From Sparassis latifolia (lineage: Eukaryota > Basidiomycota > Agaricomycetes > Polyporales > Sparassidaceae): a DNA stretch of 64,000 nt. A program made the position numbers and the translations under genes. Position 1 is the stretch's first letter, and each line of letters begins with the position of its first letter. The stretch spans positions 1 through 64,000 of the forward strand of contig CM031561.1 of the NCBI GenBank assembly GCA_018466975.1. Direction: 5' to 3'. Of this stretch, positions 1 through 12,694 are shown one piece after another. A model generated the notes under the pieces. The model was not told where the DNA came from. It worked only from the letters and a program-made list of their open reading frames with translations, and did not search any database.

Positions 1-3000
1 GTTCCTGCTCCGCGGATCTCTCAGATCTCCCTATTATTATGTAAGCGAACACTGTAACCTTCCGTCTTCACCGGTTCCACGATTCTTCACTTCCCCTTCA
101 GTCTTACAGGCGCCAAGTTTCAGGAAGCGATAATCCGCCTGTCAAGGGCTTGCACAAATCTTCTGGGCTCTTTCCAATCCCAAGAATCTTTCCGGACCTG
201 CTGTCGCAGGCAGTCCGATAGACGTCCAGTGACCGCAATGTGTTTTTTCCAAGACAAGGGAAAACAACACTCGCCCTGAATTTATTCTACCAATATTAAT
301 ATGCAGAAATAGATAGCCACCGCGCAGTACGTTGCTCCAAGCTTACGATAATACCGAACATACTAACCGTCCGCGTGAAATATAGTAACATGCGGCATAT
401 CTACGCGTAAGTGTTTGCACTCACCTGGACACCAAGGCCATCTGATCCGTCATCGGAACAGGCACGGCTACAGGACTACAGGCTCTCGGCGACGCGCCAG
501 CCGCGAGCATTATGAATATCCGTCAAAGTTACACCTGTTGCGTAATTTTGGGCGGTAAAAAATATGTTGTGCGTCTGAGCCTTCTCCAGTCAAATGCTCT
601 CTCGTAGCAACTGAATGAAGTAAAACTTTGAACTAGGTTTGAAGGGCATTTAAGAGGGGAAAGCAGGACGTCTTATCGTGGTACAACAAACCGATCGAAG
701 ACTTTAGATTTTTCTGAAGATCCCGCTATCATGTCATCCTCCGATATCGGAGGTTGAGGCACATCCTCCCGAAGGAAACGCACTACACTTCTATTCACTC
801 ACAATATTCCGGCCCGTCTTTACATCTTGCACGAACATGAACCCTGTCTTGAACACCGAATGTGAACGAGCTACCACTGGCATGGTCTTCATCGGAATGC
901 GCAAAACTCTCCGTGAGTATTTGACTTTGCGGTCATTAATACCTGCTTCTGCGCCTGCTCGATTTACCGGTTTCAGAAGGAACTCGCAGCCGTTCCATTT
1001 TGTTCTTCGCTAAAATGCTTATTGCAGACGTTCGACCACGACCGTCGGGCCGTGCAGCATCTTCGACAGTTGTTCGACCCAAGTGCAGCTGTATTCTGCT
1101 GCTCTATCTTACCGCTAATTTTGGGCCTTGTGAATTTGGATTTGATGTCTCAACTGCTGACCCCCTTCTGGTTCGCAGGGCGACCGAAGGACGGCTTAAC
1201 GCAATGGCTACCGTTTACGCGCTTCTATCCGAGAGCCATCGGAGGAAACCTAAGCAGGAAGCATCGTTTCGCTACAGAATACCCTTCGCGCTCAGCTAGA
1301 AAAATCCATGTGGTTTCAGAGTGCTACCCTGGATAATGGGAGTGTTGTCAAGCAAACGTCAGTTGACTGGTTGAAGACGCAGCATCGCTCAGCAAATATC
1401 AGGTATTCGCCCACACGGTGCTCTTCTTACACTCATCGCGCCCGATATGGTCCGGTTAATTTCTCTAGCTCCGCGCAGGTTCGTGTCGCAAAGTCCGTTG
1501 ACGCTATAACTGCAGCGCAACAACTTGGTCTTTGCAAACAGAATAGTCTTGGGGATTGATGGTCTGCATTCTCCGATGTGAGATGGCGGCAGAATCATCG
1601 TTGGTGCACCACTGATCCGTATTGCAATGTCGAAGCATCGGCGTTGACGAAAAACCTCCGCATTTCTACCGCGTGCAGTCAATACATATCTCTCGCTGAG
1701 ACGCTGGTTACAGGGCGCGAGGTCGATGGTGGCTTCAGAGCTCCCGTTCCCCGTTTCTGCGCTTTAATCTAGTTTGGGCCCTTATAACCTGGCGCTTGGT
1801 CGGATCATAGTGTCTTTCCTCAAGGATGGCCTCTCCGCCCGTGTGCAATGTCGCTCATCGATTGGAGCTATATTACTAGGGGAAAAGTAAGCCTGACGCT
1901 CGCCAACGCCAGTATGCGTATTTTAGCTGCCCTCCGGTCTGCGAACCTTCCCATTTACAATTCACTGGATTTACGCTGTTGTGGTGCGTACCTCACGGCG
2001 GTAACGTGCGACTCATATGCATAAGCATCATAGCCGGATCCTCTCATCAATCCTAATTACCCCCATTACTCGGAAACCATCAAAACACCTGTTTTTGCGG
2101 GGCGCCCTCGCTGTTTGGCGTTTACTATGCTCCACTTTGTGCTTACAGGATGTTGCATGGGTCTGTTACCTCATGACTAGCGTTTCGCCCGCGGATGAGG
2201 ACGGCGATGACTCACATCTATGTTTTGCTGAATAACCGGTGGGTTGTACCCTGCATTGACCTGCGGCACAGAAACGGAGCTACTTTCCGGTATGCTTCCC
2301 CACCTGTCGGCGACGCGTCCAACTAGTGGGGTCGGTACAATGAGTAGGCGCGACTTTCAACTTGAAACGGTGGCGTGACTCAACGACGGGTGATACGGCC
2401 TGGCTCCTTGAAACTCGACCGATTGACGTGTCCGACTCACGGAATGAAACGTTGTGGATAGGTGTGCTCGGGACGTGGCTCCAAACTTTGTGGACAGCCC
2501 GATGTCATGGAACAGCACAGCCACCGACCCTGTCCCTACCCGACCTCCCAGATGTCGGCTCTTGTCGAGGTAAAACGTGTACTCTTGCTCATGCTAGCGC
2601 TCTGTTCGGCTATCGTGAGTGAGCGTGTATGGTGCTATTGTCTGGCTGCTTGACTGCTTACCTAGCTCCGTTTTTCTAGTGAGATTCGCGAGGTCTCCTG
2701 TCACGAATTTCGACATCAGACAATTGGAGGATCAGTCGCTGCATTCAAAGAGCACTGATAACTAAAAATTTTGTGGTTCATTACTGCCAGTGTATGGTCA
2801 GAATTGACAGCGGAGATGAGGACCTCGATCTGTCGGGTGGGATGCGGAAGAAGTGGTGGGCTCCACAAACAACTTCTAATGGTCTGCACAAAAATCGCGG
2901 GCGCCCTTCGGACACGAGGGTTTCTTCAGATGATTAGCCTCAAACCGTCAAATTTGCTTCAATCAACATTTCTCTTGTGTATGTACCACTCTCGGATTGC

Positions 3001-4378
3001 CGCACATACCACCAAATTTTTGAGCAGAAAGAATGTAATCAGCAGCTTGAAACTGCATTCAATGGTCGAAACCTGCAGCAATAAAAATTCGAAGTCTAAG
3101 CAACTCCACCGGCTCACCACCGCTGTATCGGACCTTTTTCTCGCTGCATTGGATAGATTCTAGCAATAGGAGTCCCAAGAAATCTCGACAGTATTCGAGG
3201 TCCTTGCCACGGATTGAGACGAGGTAGCGTTGAGGAGAACCACCATGATAACACCTCCGTTTGGTGCAGGACCTCCTCCGCTACATGCTGTCGGAGTTCT
3301 GTGCTGACAGATTGTGGTGTGCCGTAGGCCGAGGAGAATGTAACGACGCTATCTATAGTTCAGTATATTCATCCCAAGGAGCGCGAAACGTGGATTAGGA
3401 TAGCTAGACACTACCCCGAAGAGAATATTGTCGAACGGCATAAAAATAAGGTACCTAACGTGGTGTACACTCTGATCCGGCATGTTCCCCGTAAAAGTCA
3501 CAGAAAGAGGGGCTCGAGGGACATGGCACAACCAACCCAAGGAACACTGCCGCCACTGAGGGACCCGGATAACTGGCTCCGAATCATGCTTCCGAAGTAA
3601 GAGGAGAGGCTACTAGACGCTGTCAGCTTTTGTTGAGCGCCGTCGTACAAGTCTGTTAAGCTTCATACTATACCGAAGGGGTGACTACACGTATGTTCTC
3701 CCGTGAACACCCAGCGCCCCAAAAGTAATCGAAGATTGCGGATTGATGTCGCACAATTCGTGGCTTCTTGGAATCTCGGATGCAGTCATGCAGGTACGCA
3801 ATGGTCTGAGGTCTGGGTGCACCGACGCCTCGCTGGTGAGTATTCAGTACTTATCAATCTGAAGTGCCGTCAATGTACATATGCTGTTCCTGTTTTTGGC
3901 CGCTCCTTTACTTGTAAAGTATCAGTGACTGTCCGTACCTCACCGACGGGAGGTTATGTAAATGAGATCCGTCCGGGAAAAATACAGTAGCGTGCTGTTC
4001 CAGAGGCACGGATCCAGGCAGCAGCAGGGAGACTGCTTGAGGTGATGCTGGGATAATTTGCGCGGAAATGAAGACGTCGATGCCACTGGAGGGCGGGCAG
4101 GGACGTTCGATCTCGGGACCGCAAAAAAGATTTTGAGCCTGGGCCTAATTTATAGCAGCGCCTAGCACGAAAGAGGAGAAGGCCGGCTCCTGACAAAGCA
4201 GCTTAGTAATGGCCGGAAATGGAGAATGATTCCGCCAAGCACTGGAGGAGTTCGAGTACCGTTTCGAAGGACAATATCTATACTTCCTCTCTCACCGAGC
4301 AGCTGCAGCCATTCGACGACAGTCAGCTCCTTGTTGTCGTTGCCAGCTGTATCGCCGTCGTCGATCGTTTTTGCGAAT
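1..4378. other. Gene-free or unrecognised stretch
   Basis: No reading frame here has a recognisable domain, a plausible exon chain or codon bias like the neighbouring genes. The longest frame is about 130 codons (2771-3163, +) and has no motif I know. The composition is less GC-rich than the gene blocks. It could be decayed repeat or plain intergenic DNA. The last few hundred bases presumably hold the promoter and 5' leader of the kinase gene that starts at 4379. Confidence 0.5.
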
Positions 4379-7300
4379 ATGCTTCAGGCCAGCAGCCACA
4401 TTGAAAATCTGTCTCCGGCTACTTTCGAGCAATCACTAGGCACACATCCTTCTCTTTCTTCTCACTCAAGCCCCAGCACTCCTGCATGGAGGTCGATTTT
4501 CCGCATCGGAAACCAGTCCTCCAAGAAATTGGCTACTGCGAACATATCTACCCTGACTCTCGATACCAGCTCATTTCATTCTGACGCAACGTCCGCTACC
4601 CTCACCCCTTTGACACCCAACCCGCTGCTTTCTACTGCTTCCATCCCGCTCATCGACCAGCGATCGTCCTACAATTCTTCCAATACGCTGTCCAACGAAT
4701 CCACCCGTGTCATGCCTTCACGGACACCCAGTTTCACACCGTATTTACCCAACTATTCACCCTCACCCGACGCCTATACCCCAGACACGATGGACACGTC
4801 AGCGTCGCGCTCCCGTTCGAAGTCCAAGTCGGAGAAGCAGCGCCAACTGGGGCGGTCGAAGGGTTCGTACACGGCAGGTCCAGCGCAGCTCACATTTCCC
4901 CCGACAAGTCCCCCGTCCTCGTCACGATCAGGGCCGTTATCTCCCAAGGCCATTTCCGCGAATGCCTCGCGCTTCATCCGCCGCGTTGCGTCCGCACCAA
5001 ACGCAAAGGGTCTTTTTTCGTTGGGTTCGCGGTCAACTTCGGGAACCACCACGAGAAATGGATTCCTAGCGCCCGGAGACCATATGCATCAACTGCCACA
5101 TACAGTGCAGGAAGTAGCGTACTCATCGGAACAGGGCGCGGATTCTCTGGAAACAATATCCTCCACGTCATCGAGAGGACGACCGGTGCGCCCACGTCCC
5201 GATCGTGCAAACAGTACGACGTCTGTATCTAAGACGAAGGACCGGATCACGAACGCGCATCCGATGAATGACGGAACTGGCAAGATGGCATTCCGGAGAA
5301 CGTATTCCAGCCATTCTATCAAAGTCAGATCGGTGAGTGGCGTTTCAGTGTTGGTGCGGATCTGTACTCACAGGTCGCGGCGGTCATGTTTTGATAGGTG
5401 GAGGTGGGCCCATCGAGTTTCCAGAAAATTAAAATGTTAGGAAGAGGTGACGTGGGCAAGGTGTATTTGGTGCGGGAGAAGAAGTCTGGAAAGCTCTTTG
5501 CGATGAAGGGTGTGTTATGCACTGCTCTCCGGTGATACTCTGCCCTTACAGCCAGTGGCAGTTCTTTCAAAGAAGGAGATGATCGAACGGAAGAAGATCA
5601 AACGCGCCCTCACAGAACAAGAAATTCTGGCAACCGCGAATCATCCGTTCATCGTCACTTTATACCACTCATTCCAGTCCGAGCAGTTCCTGTATTTCTG
5701 CATGGAGTACTGCATGGGTGGCGAGTTCTTCCGCGCATTGCAGTCTCGGCCGGGCAGATGTCTGTCGGAGGATGCCTCTCGATTTTACGCTGCAGAAGTC
5801 ACAGCAGCATTAGAGTACTTGCATCTAATGGGTTTCATCTACCGCGACCTCAAGCCGGAAAGTGCGTATATTATCAGCTATGCACGCAAATGTGTCGTTG
5901 CAAAACTGTTTGCTAAAGCTTGCTTTGTCCAGACATTTTGCTACATCAATCTGGACATATCATGCTGTCTGACTTTGATCTAGCAAAACAGTCCGGCGAG
6001 CCTGGTGGTCGACCCGCAACTATTCTTCAAGAAGAGAACGGGGTGCGTGACTTTGTTGGGATCAATCCTGGTCGATGATCATTCAGAGTTCACGCTCTTC
6101 GATATAGATCCCCATGGTTGATACCCGCTCTTGCATGGCCGACTTTCGAACCAACTCTTTTGTTGGTACGGAAGGTAAATGTTGGCGGCAGTTCTGGGTG
6201 CGGGTGTCTGATAGATTGGTGTCTCGCAGAGTACATAGCTCCGGAGGTGATACAGACGTTGGGGCACACATCTGCAGTGGACTGGTGGACGTTGGGCATC
6301 TTGATCTACGAGATGATTGTGAGTCAGACTTCCATTTCCTTCCGTTCCCGCAGTCGTGTTCTTCGAGAGCTCACGAACCTCTCGCTCAGTATGCGACAAC
6401 ACCGTTTAAGGGTGTGGAGCGGAATGACACATTCCACAACATCTTGCATTTGCCAGTACACTTCCGGGATACGCCCAGAGTCTCACAGTGAGTCCCACAG
6501 TTTCTCAGACATCTCATTTTCTGTCTGCCTTCCGGTCTCCGACGTGCTAATAATATCTGGCCGTGTTTGCATCGTATTTGCAGAGCGTGCAAGGACATTG
6601 TCATCCGACTGCTCGACAAGCGGGAGAACAGCCGCCTGGGCAGCAAGAGTGGTGCATCTGAGGTGAAGCGACATAAATGGTTCGCCAAGGTCAACTGGGG
6701 CCTCCTGCGGAATACCAAACCACCGGTGAGTGCCGCTATCCGCATGCACGTTTTACATTCCACCCCTTCCACCCGCTCAGTCTCACCTGCTTTGATTCCG
6801 TGCGGAATCCTGTGAGCATGAGCACCGTTGCGGCTAGATAGCCGAAGCGGTGCTTCTTAGAGACCGGCCGCCTTCTTGCATTCTCCGGTCTCCCTTATGT
6901 TGGATTCCTTGGATCTTGAACCGAGCTGACTAGTATTTTGTGTTTCTTTCGTGGCAATTTCCCACTCGCTTGCTTGGTCTGTCGTGTGCCCTGAATTCCT
7001 GCCGTTGTCATTGTTCACCGATATCGTCCTCGCACCTACCGCACACCTCCACCGGTGTTCATTCCTCATCAATTCATCACACCACCCTCCGACATCTACC
7101 CACCGTATGCTCACCCTCTGCTTATATCATGCTGCAGATCATCCCAATGGCCTCGAACGGGATCGATGCGGTGAACTTCCGCCAGATGAAGGAGTCGTCC
7201 TCGCTGCACCTGGAGAGGCAGCACTCGCACTCGCCGCACCCACACCCGAATGGTCTCCACGCGCAGTCGCAGCCCCACCTCCACGGCGTCGCGGGCGCAG

Positions 7301-7416
7301 GGGTTCCTGGCACACCTGGCCTCGGCGCGGACGACGGGCTTGAGCCCCCGCCGCAGGACGTTGACCTCTTCGGCGCGTTCTCCAGCATCACGCTGCATTA
7401 CGACGGCGAGAGCTGA
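4379..7416 (+). CDS. FPK1: AGC-family Ser/Thr protein kinase, NRC-2/FPK1 type
   Basis: Nine exons join in frame to 716 codons: 4379-5332, 5398-5509, 5562-5861, 5933-6042, 6108-6174, 6230-6318, 6390-6487, 6584-6725, 7138-7416. The first exon encodes a Ser/Thr/Pro-rich, probably disordered N-terminus of about 320 residues. The kinase domain shows the glycine loop GRGDVG, the lysine in LFAMK, the catalytic loop YRDLKPEN, the metal motif DFD in place of DFG, and the activation segment VGTEEYIAPE. DFD marks the AGC-VIII/NRC-2/KIN82/FPK1 group, whose yeast members phosphorylate plasma-membrane lipid flippases and control polarity. The C-terminal tail carries a hydrophobic-motif-like AFSSITL. The ATG at 4379 was chosen as the last in-frame start before the conserved-looking part; an upstream ATG at 4226 is in the same frame. 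The last intron (6726-7137, 412 nt) is much longer than the others. Family assignment is strong; flippase substrates are inferred. Confidence 0.93.
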
Positions 7417-10400
7417 GCGGCTTGCGCGCGTACCCTGTCATAAATCCCGGCGCGTATTTTTCTCGTATATATTATTCGTAGTCAGGATTCTTGGTTCGGA
7501 TTGTGCATTGATTGACTTTGCTTCGTGTATCATCACGCATCCTCGGTTGCTCTCGAGCTTTCCCCTCACTGCCTTCATATCTCTTCCTGGTTTTAAATTA
7601 TGGCATGTGGACCCTGCGGTTCCCTACTGTTCGCACTTGCACGTTCCCTTCTCCCCGCTCCAGGCCTCCCTTGTCCGTTCACGCATTCCGCACGCCTATC
7701 CTACCGCCGACATAACCTATTACGACCTCGCCCGTTCGTTCCCCGCATCCGAACTGCTCGCCCTCTTCATGTTCACTGTACCATCACCACACGCATCTTC
7801 ATCTTCGCCGCTGCTGCATTATAGTACACATACCATCTACTCGGGCCGCGCGCGCGCGCCAGCCCCGCCAACGCCTCTATACGGCGCAAAATTGGATTAC
7901 GGCACCCGTCTCGACGCCTGGCGCGCGCATACGTAGACACATATACCCGACGACGCCTGTACGTATACGTTTCGCGGCCTGGATCCGCTTGTTGGTCGGA
8001 TGGGGTGGTCTGTGCGCGTTGGAGGTCCGTTTGCTCGCTCAGCTGAAGACAAATAGAATTGCAGTTGTTAGGATCACGCGCAGTACTTCCCGCCGACGTT
8101 TATGAGTTGTGGATAGAGCTCCGGGAATGAGTTAATGACAGGCTGGTTCTTCATGGGGTGTTAATGAACCTCGTGAAGAGCCTGTAGCGCGTTAATCTCT
8201 CTGAGATCCGGAGAGGTGTACAAAAGAATTTTCAGTTATCAGAAGACAAGACATGCATAGCAGGATAGGCTGAGAGAGGGTACGTATGGAAGCATCCGCA
8301 GACCTTGGCGACATATATTTCAGGACTTTTCACATACACTGGTGCCCACCGGCCCTGTTAATTACTGTTAAAAGCACCGTTAATAACTACCTCCTGGGAC
8401 GAAAAGTGGGTTATTGTCCTGTGAAGAACTCAGTAAGACTAGACCAACGCAGTCGGTACTCACGAGACAACGCCGCTTTCACGGTAGCAGAGACACCACG
8501 TCTTGACAGACCCTTGCTGGTGCGTATCTTAGGTCCTTGGCGCACTTGTAATGCTCGCCTGCAGTACAAATACACGAGACTTCATCATTATCCCTTCGTG
8601 AAGAAAGCGTAGAGAACACTAGGGGAGAAGGACAGGTGGGGCTATAGTGCTGGTGCCAGTGAACACGCGGCCGATCGCGTGTGATACGGTTGGGATTAGG
8701 TTGGGCCCATTGGGTAACTCTGTTCGCAACGTGGTTGCTGCAGCTGCGCGGATGACGTCGGCGGCGAGCGCTGAGCTCACAAGAGTGGCACCGCGGCTTG
8801 CAGAGATCACCGAAGGCCCATCGATAGAGGAGTTCGCGGATAGCACCACCCTATTACCTTGCCCGCTGGTCAGCCGCGCTAGATGGGACGAGGCAACGGA
8901 TTTCGGAGAACGGGTCGGCGAGCACTTTCCAAATACATAGCGCGTTGTCGCGGGTGGGAAATTTTGAATCGCCGGCGGAGGACGAGTGCAGGACGAGCGG
9001 CGCTCGCTGGGAGGAATAACGAGGGGGTGGCCATGGCCTTGCGGGCCCCTTCGCGATCACTGATTCTGAACTTTGATTTCGAACATGCTACGCGTCTGAT
9101 TTCGTGGCCTTGCGGCGGACTGGCCACGACGAGCGAGCCACGGGCCGCGGATACAGCAAAACGGGGCGATCGGCGCACGAGGGCGGGCGCGGGCCGAAGA
9201 GGGCGGAGCACGTCCAAATCGAGCGCGCGGAAGCATCTGGGTTTCTAGATCGCTGTCCACGGTGTGCGTTTGTGTTTGGGTATAGGCGCGACTCGCGTTG
9301 AAGCTGCACATGGTCGCGAGCTAAAGTGATTCGGGTTTTGCGTTCGTTTATCAGGAGGGACTCGCGTGGATTCTGCTGCTCTCAGATCAGGCTGGATGCG
9401 GCCGGGCGAGTGGAGGAGTCTGACAGGAAGCCCTATCGACGTAGGATGGATATCCCGAGTGGGACTCGAGATACGCGGATGCGGGGGCGACGATGATCTG
9501 GCCTGCGACGCGTCTGCCGCGTCACGCTGCCGGCCGAGAACGAGCAATTAGCTCACGAGAGGCGAGTCGAATTCGAGGGTGGTGTTTTGCACGACAGATA
9601 GCATTGAATGGTATTGATTCATTCCGGTATTATTAGCCGGCCGCCAGCGGCGAGCCAACTACCAGAGCGGTCAGGAGGATGTGCGGCGTCTGCGTGTGAC
9701 GGGGTGCATGTCTGTGGTGGACATGAGTAAGGCTGGCGGGCTGGGTGAGCCGGGAGAGGTGCACATGCGCCTTGACGCGAGTGCACGCGGCACGCAAGTG
9801 GACGATGATGGGCGCTCAGCTCGGCGGCGGGATGGCCGGAGTAGGTCCGCCGGAGCGATGCCGGATATGGCGGGCGTAGAGCGGCGGGGAGACTGGGGAG
9901 GACGGTGGGGAGCAGCGCGAGCGCGGGGAGAAGAGCTCTCGACGGATTGTGGCGTAGAAGGTGACGAGTTGCCGGCGGGTGGCTGGCGGGATCGCTGGCG
10001 GGAGAAGAGCTCGCTGGAGGGGCTTCGACGCCGAGCGCAAAGACAGCGCGCAGGTCTGGGATTGGAAAATGCGCAGTTTCTCTGAGTTGCGGCGGATCGC
10101 GGGACCGGAGGGCCCGGAGGAGCTCCGGAGCTTGAAGGCCGGTGAAGCTTATTTGAGGGTGGAAGCCGGCGCGGGAGTGGAGGGACCCCGGAAGCAGTTG
10201 GGCGTGAGAACACCCTGGAATGGGGGGAGCCAATGGCGAGTCGACGGAGGGAGAGTGCCGAGGATCGTTCGATCAGAATCGAGATCGAGTTGACTCCGTG
10301 GATGTTCTGTGTGGAAGTTCTGGGATGTGTGGGCTCTCAGCTGCTCTGCGCGGAAGATCCCTTCTGCCAGAGTGAGGTGTTTACGTCCAGCTCCCGGTCC

Positions 10401-10528
10401 ATTCCTCTAAGTCCTCCGTCCCAGCTGGCTTTACTCTCCAACGTATATTTACTCGTGACACCCGGCCTTCCCTGTTTGCCACCCCGCGTTCATCTTCTTC
10501 ACTCCTTCTCTGCCTCGTGCCACCCGCC
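7417..10528. other. Long GC-rich gene-free region upstream of the HSF-type regulator
   Basis: About 3.1 kb without a credible gene. Several overlapping frames on both strands around 8600-10300 are open only because the DNA is GC-rich: their translations are Arg/Ala/Pro/Ser runs with no domain. The part just before 10529 is C/T-rich, as is common upstream of basidiomycete start codons. It probably contains the 3' end of the kinase transcript and an extended promoter or leader of the transcription factor. A long non-coding transcript cannot be ruled out. Confidence 0.5.
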
Positions 10529-12694
10529 ATGGCTGACCTCTACCCGCAGACCTACACCAACCGCCAGCCGTACCACCGCCAGGACTCCGCCCAGCAGTAC
10601 TCCCTCTCCGCCAACTCCACCATCGTCTACCCCACCCAGCTCCTCTCCTCCCAGTCCGCCCTCCCCGACGACCAGAACAACAACCAGCATGAGGCCCACT
10701 CCCAGTCTCCCCAGCGCCAGTCCCAGTCTCCAAAGCAGGACTCCCCACCCGCCCAAAAGCCTGAAGGCGCGTCCCAGCAGCCCGCAAAGCCCCAGGCGAC
10801 CTTTCTCACCAAGCTCTACGCGTACGCTCCCCGATCCACGCGTTTTCTTCCACGCTGACGCGCCCCTCCCTGCAGCCTCCTCGAACGCCCCGAGAACCAC
10901 CACATGATCCGCTGGGATCCCCAGGGCGAGCACATCATCGTCGAGCGGCCTGAGCAGCTCGCGCTGCACGTCCTCCCGAGTGTCTATCGACAGTCGCGCT
11001 TCGCGAGCTTCTCCCGGCAATTAAATGTGAGCCGCCCTTCTGCTTCCTCGACTTCTTTCCTCGACCTCCTCCTGAGCCCTCTCATTTATTCTGCACCGCT
11101 TCCCCAGATCTATGGCTTCATGCGCAAGGTTAATCTGCGCAACGTCGATCCCGCCATCGACGACCCTGATGCCAGCACTTGGTGTGAGTCATCTCCCCCG
11201 CGTCGTGTGCTGCCGCTGACCAGACCTGCGTGTCCAGCCCATCCCACCCTCAACCGTCACTCGCCGCCAGATGTCGTCGCCAACTTCAAACGCCGTGTGC
11301 CTCCCCGTCTGCCAAAGCCCCGCAAGCGCGACAATGACGTCCCCACCATTCCCCCTGCCCGCAGTACCATCGGTATGGGCCCTGTTCCGCTCTCCCCTCC
11401 AGCCACGGCGGCCTCGCCCATCAGGGGCACTTCGCGCTCGCGGGGCTTCTCTGCGCCAGGGTCTTTCACCCCCTTGAGCCAGCCTGGAGCCCCGGGCTGG
11501 GGCACGAGCTACCCGCGTTCCACCCTTCCTCCTCTGACAGTCCCGGACTCGTCAATGTCGTCGCACGGTGGGATCTACCCGCACTCGGCACATCCCCTCC
11601 ACTCGATAACCCCGACGGATGATACGCCTTCGTCAGCGTCCTTCAGCCCGCTGACGTACAGCCACCAAGGCCGCGACTCGATGATGCTGCCGTCGCCGTC
11701 GACTCAGTACCCCTACACCGACCAGACCTCGAGCTGGTCCTTTTCGCCGAACACGAACTCGAGCCACTCCTCGGGCAGCCTCTCCAGTTTGCTGAACCCG
11801 AGCAGCAGCGTCAGCGGGTACTCGACGGGGTCGCGAGCGGCGGCACCCCCGCCGATCAACACGTACTCCTCGTACTCGGTCTTGGGGCGCTCGCACCACA
11901 GCGCCGCGCCGCTCTCGCCCGACAGCCGTCCGACCTCGGGGTACTCCATCTCGTCGATATCGTCCCTCGCCACGCCGTACGAGGACTCGCACCACTTTGC
12001 GCACGACTACTCGCGCCCAGGCTCGAGCCACCACGGGTCAGCCCGACCGCTTACACCATCGTCGTCCCGCCCGGCTAGCTCCAAGGCGTACAACAACGGA
12101 GGGTCGATGAGCATCCGCAGGACCAGACGGCACAGCCAGGCCGTCTCCCCGTACCCGTCGCCGTACGGCGACCATCCTCCGCTATCCGCGGGGTCAGAGC
12201 GCCCTTCGTCCTCGCCGCAGCCCGGGGATGAGCACGACGGCGCGGGTGGGATGCCGCGCGTGCGAAGCATGATCCAGCTGCCGAGCGTGGACACGTATGC
12301 GTTCAACCCCGCGCAGGGCGACTTTGCGTACGGTGCGGTGGACGAGCACCACGCACAGGCGGGGATGTACGGGGCGATGGCGGGGCGGAGTGTGCGGCCG
12401 TCGACGTCGGCGTCGTCGCTGTCGACGAGCAGCTCTGCGGCGAACACGCCGGGGGGGGACTTTGGAGCGGGGGCGGGAGAGGCGGACATCAGCCGATGTG
12501 AGTGAAGTCTTGCTCGGGTTGTGTGAGCGGGCGGGCGCGCTACCTTTTTGTTTTTTGGTCGGGAGTTGTCGCTGACGTCGTGCTTTTTTGCCGTTCTGCG
12601 TTTGCTCGATGCGTGCGTGTGCTCAGTCTCACCGGATTTCGGCTTCGTCCAGATGAACGAACATATCCCGCAATACGTTAAGGGCGAGCTGTAG
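10529..12694 (+). CDS. HSF-type DNA-binding transcription factor
   Basis: Five exons (10529-10821, 10876-11026, 11108-11183, 11238-12497, 12627-12694) join to about 615 codons. After a roughly 90-residue Gln/Ser/Pro-rich N-terminus comes a complete HSF-type winged-helix domain: FLTKLYALLE, the RWDPQGEHIIVE strand pair, the recognition helix SFSRQLNIYGF, then KVN and a basic end KRRVPPRLPKPRKR. The remainder is Ser/Pro/Tyr-rich and probably disordered. There is no clear HSF1-style heptad coiled coil, so it resembles the SFL1/MGA1/fruiting-regulator class more than the classical heat-shock factor. The last exon adds a short tail (FGFVQMNEHIPQYV); if the 129-nt intron is retained, the frame stops at 12505. 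Nuclear location and DNA binding follow from the family; target genes are unknown. Confidence 0.9.

Noticed and set aside
9619..10233. 204-codon minus-strand frame upstream of the HSF-type gene
   Set aside because: The translation is Pro/Ala/Arg/Ser-rich with no domain, overlaps other long frames on both strands, and is explained by GC-rich composition.
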